From Pilosibacter fragilis (lineage in GTDB: Bacteria; Bacillota; Clostridia; Lachnospirales; Lachnospiraceae), in the NCBI RefSeq assembly GCF_032490495.1, contig NZ_JAVYJB010000010.1, positions 96,349-160,348 on the forward strand: a stretch of 64,000 bases of DNA, in the 5' to 3' direction. The notes beneath the pieces are model-generated. The model searched no databases. It saw nothing but the letters and a program-made list of their open reading frames with translations, and was not told the DNA's origin. Positions 61,672 to 64,000 of the stretch are shown here, one piece after another. Position numbers and translations under genes: made by a program. Position 1 is the stretch's first letter, and each line of letters begins with the position of its first letter.

Positions 61672-63294
61672 ATGAATGGTGCAGAAGCTATGGTCAAATG
61701 CCTCGAGGAGGAGGGCGTAACCAGGATCTTCGGATATCCGGGTGTTGCGATTTCCCCATTCTATGAGGCCTTATATAATGCCGGAACCATCGAGCATGTC
61801 CTTGTCCGTCAGGAGCAGGCGGCCGGACACGCCGCAAGCGGCTATGCCCGCATCTCCAGAAAGGCCGCAGTCTGCGTCACATCTTCCGGTCCTGGCGCGA
61901 CAAATCTGATCACGGCGCTGGCAACGGCCTACGCCGACAGTATTCCGTTAATCGCAATCACCGGGCAGGTAAACTCCAATCTCTTAGGACGTGACGTATT
62001 TCAGGAAGCAGATATGCGTGGTTCCACCGAATCCTTCGTAAAATACAGCTATCTTGTAAAGAGCGCCGACGATATTCCGCGCATCTTTAAGGAAGCTTTC
62101 TACATCGCTTCCACAGGAAGAAAAGGACCGGTCCTCATCGATATCCCGTGTGATGTCCAGATCGACCTCTTAAAGAAGTCCTTCGACTACACGTCCGAGG
62201 TCAATATCCGCGGATACAAGCCAAACACAAAGGGAAACAATCCGCAGATGCATAAAGTAGTTGCTGCGATCAATAAAGCGAAAAAGCCTCTGATCTGTGC
62301 CGGCGGCGGTGTGATCCTCGGAAACGGTGAGGAGTGTGTCCGCCAGTTCTGTGAGAAGAACAATATCCCGCTTGTAACAACGATGATGGGCATCGGCGTT
62401 ATGCCGAAAAACCACCCGCTGTACTTCGGAATGCTGGGAAATAACGGAAAACCCTATGCAAACCGTGCCGTGGCAAACAGTGACCTTCTGATCATTGCCG
62501 GCGCGAGGATCGCCGACCGTGCCGTTCCCAAGCCGGAAAATCTGGAACAGCAGGTCAATATCATCCACATCGATATCGATACCGCCGAGATCGGCAAAAA
62601 CCTCGGACCTACGATCCCGCTTGTCGGTGATATCAAGAGTATCTTCGACCGCCTGCTACAGGAGAATATTTCCATCGATACCACAAACTGGATCGAGACA
62701 CTTCAGGATATCAAAAAAAGTACGGTAGACCACCGTGTCTTCAGTGATAAACTCGTAAATCCGATGCTTTTAGTCCAGCATCTCTCCGAGAAGATGGACG
62801 ATGACGCGATCTATGTTGCAGATGTCGGACAGAACCAGCTCTGGTCTGCCGACAACTATGTGATGAAGAACGGCCGTTTCCTCACAAGCGGCGGTATGGG
62901 AACCATGGGCTACTCCATCCCGGCCGGAATCGGAGCGAAGATGTGTACGCCGGACAATCAGGTCGTTGTTGTCTGCGGTGACGGTTCCTTCCAGATGTCC
63001 ATGTACGAACTTGGAACCATCGCAGTAAACAAGGTTCCGATAAAGATCCTTGTCATGAGAAACCACTATCTCGGTCTCGTCCGCGAGCATCAGGAAAAGA
63101 CTTACGAGGAACATTATTTCGGTGTCCAGCTCTACGATTATCCGAAATATGCCAAAATCGCCGCTGCCTACGATATGGACTACTTCCACTGCGACAGCAA
63201 CGAGACTCTCGACGCGGAACTCGACCGTTTCCTTGCCTGCGATAACGCCTGCATCATGGTCTGCGAAGTCGACAGCCACAACAACACAAAATAA
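61672..63294 (+). CDS. ilvB: Acetolactate synthase, large subunit type
   Basis: This ThDP enzyme condenses pyruvate (with pyruvate or 2-oxobutyrate) in valine, leucine and isoleucine synthesis. It has 540 residues, slightly shorter than the usual 560-570. The catalytic Glu48 is in VRQEQAAGHAASGYAR; the ThDP motif begins GDGSFQMSMYELGT and ends RNHYLG. The gene is followed after 12 nt by ilvN, which supports the call. The ATG lies 14 nt after GAGGGGG, a long spacing. A related ThDP lyase is possible but less likely with an adjacent regulatory subunit. Confidence 0.88.
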   Translation: MNGAEAMVKCLEEEGVTRIFGYPGVAISPFYEALYNAGTIEHVLVRQEQAAGHAASGYARISRKAAVCVTSSGPGATNLITALATAYADSIPLIAITGQVNSNLLGRDVFQEADMRGSTESFVKYSYLVKSADDIPRIFKEAFYIASTGRKGPVLIDIPCDVQIDLLKKSFDYTSEVNIRGYKPNTKGNNPQMHKVVAAINKAKKPLICAGGGVILGNGEECVRQFCEKNNIPLVTTMMGIGVMPKNHPLYFGMLGNNGKPYANRAVANSDLLIIAGARIADRAVPKPENLEQQVNIIHIDIDTAEIGKNLGPTIPLVGDIKSIFDRLLQENISIDTTNWIETLQDIKKSTVDHRVFSDKLVNPMLLVQHLSEKMDDDAIYVADVGQNQLWSADNYVMKNGRFLTSGGMGTMGYSIPAGIGAKMCTPDNQVVVVCGDGSFQMSMYELGTIAVNKVPIKILVMRNHYLGLVREHQEKTYEEHYFGVQLYDYPKYAKIAAAYDMDYFHCDSNETLDAELDRFLACDNACIMVCEVDSHNNTK

Positions 63295-63306
63295 GGAGAA
63301 CGCAAG

Positions 63307-63780
63307 ATGAAAGGTATTTTTTCTGTACTTGTAGAAAATAAAGACGGTGTTCTCTCCCAGATATCCGGTCTTTTCGCGAGAAGAGGCTTCAACATCGACA
63401 GTCTGGCCGTGGGCGAGACGGAACGCCATGATATTTCCAGCATGACCATCGTCTCCACCGGCGACCAGCGCACTGTCGATCAGATTGAGAAACACTTAAA
63501 CAAGAAACTGGACGTGATCAAAGTCCGCCGTCTTGAGGAGACCCGCAGCGTCCTCTTGGAGATGATGCTCATCAAAGTCTCCTACTCCGCGACAAACCGC
63601 AGCTCATTGATCGAACTCTGCAGCGTCATGGGCGCCAAGATCGTTCACGTCTCCCCAAAGAGCATGGTCATCGAGTTTCATGCAGCTCCTGATGTGATCA
63701 CAGATTTTATTGAACTTGTGAGAAGCTTTGGTATTCTGGAGCTTCAGCGGACGGGTACGATCTGTATGTCGAAAGACTGA
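63307..63780 (+). CDS. ilvN: Acetolactate synthase, small regulatory subunit
   Basis: This 157-residue subunit activates the catalytic subunit and confers feedback inhibition by branched-chain amino acids. The N-terminal ACT domain (GIFSVLVENKDGVLSQISGLFARRGFNIDSL) is followed by a C-terminal ALS small-subunit domain. AAGGAG precedes the ATG 12 nt after the ilvB stop. A terminator follows, so ilvC, if present, is not in this transcript. Confidence 0.93.
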   Translation: MKGIFSVLVENKDGVLSQISGLFARRGFNIDSLAVGETERHDISSMTIVSTGDQRTVDQIEKHLNKKLDVIKVRRLEETRSVLLEMMLIKVSYSATNRSSLIELCSVMGAKIVHVSPKSMVIEFHAAPDVITDFIELVRSFGILELQRTGTICMSKD

Positions 63781-63784
63781 GTAT

Positions 63785-63840
63785 AAAAGACCTGAAATTG
63801 TTTGCCGTATATTTTTCGTCAAACATCTTCGGTCTTTTCT
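63785..63840 (+). terminator. ilvBN terminator
   Basis: AAAAGACCTGAAATTGTTTG...CAAACATCTTCGGTCTTTTC, a long interrupted stem with T-run just after the ilvN stop. Confidence 0.6.
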
Positions 63841-63973
63841 AAATCGAATCAAGTATCACAATAAACTTTGTTTATACTAAATTAACCTGTTGTGCTAGAT
63901 AAAATAATATAAAGAAACTTCAACAAAATGTGCTATCCTATTTGTAGGCAATACAACGAAAGGAGGCATCATT

Positions 63974-64000
63974 ATGTTGAAGTTCCAAAATAATAATACC
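63974..64000 (+). CDS. First nine codons of a further gene
   Basis: ATG (63974-63976) preceded by AAAGGAGG; the frame reads MLKFQNNNT to the window end. Too short to identify. Confidence 0.5.

Overview
The window looks like a chromosomal core segment of an endospore-forming member of the Clostridia, most likely Lachnospiraceae and near Clostridium symbiosum. The basis is the gene content: a dcw cell-division cluster joined to spoIIGA-sigE, a Spo0E-like peptide, a CotS-like protein, a short prolyl-tRNA synthetase under a T-box, and a 450-residue glutamate dehydrogenase very like the C. symbiosum enzyme as I remember it. No rRNA, tRNA, CRISPR array, prophage, transposase or insertion sequence was found.

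Layout. 1-4403 (minus): DegV, a sensor kinase, a GerMN lipoprotein and the 5' half of comEC, tightly packed. The comEC start appears to be the rare codon ATT. 4693-5406 (plus): an isolated zinc-ribbon membrane protein. 5614-22447 (minus): mraZ, rsmH, ftsL, a PBP, a YkgJ-type protein, a second PBP, mraY, murD, ftsW, murA, ftsQ, ftsZ, then spoIIGA and sigE. murE, murF and murG are absent from this run. 22846-36792 (minus): housekeeping genes (lgt with a coupled Spo0E-like gene, ychF, a DUF1292 gene, cobO, a UvrD-type helicase, gltX, mgtE, efp, a YqeG phosphatase, nrdR, a CotS-like gene, cca). 36823-39304 (minus): proline T-box, proS and bioY. 39603-44300 (minus): a small membrane protein and a MarR-controlled heterodimeric ABC exporter. 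44643-50642: pckA and an amino-acid permease (plus) flanking a diverged nucleoside phosphorylase and a CmpB-type membrane protein (minus). 50757-57226: a zinc-ribbon protein, an M20 amidohydrolase, a hydroxyacid dehydrogenase and gdhA (minus), with an unrecognised regulator divergent from gdhA. 57590-59895: a probable metal-responsive divergon, with a DtxR-like repressor facing DUF2325, DUF3793 and flavodoxin genes. 60183-61307 (minus): a small unknown protein and a secreted wall-binding protein. 61672-63780 (plus): ilvB-ilvN, then the first codons of another gene.

How the genes work together. Three themes dominate: septal wall synthesis with entry into sporulation (mraZ to sigE), amino-acid and nitrogen metabolism (gdhA, proS, ilvBN, the permease, pckA), and metal homeostasis (DtxR-like divergon, mgtE). 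Several controls can be read directly: six helically phased MraZ boxes, a spoIIG-type promoter with a 21-bp spacer, a T-box with its terminator, a 45-bp palindrome upstream of marR, and three copies of the dyad RTTAG-N6-CTAAY in the DtxR-like divergon.

The least explained feature is a set of three families of 45-220 bp palindromic repeats scattered through the intergenic spaces. Paired base changes between copies preserve stems in two of the families, and one copy supplies the last codons and stop of an ABC exporter gene.
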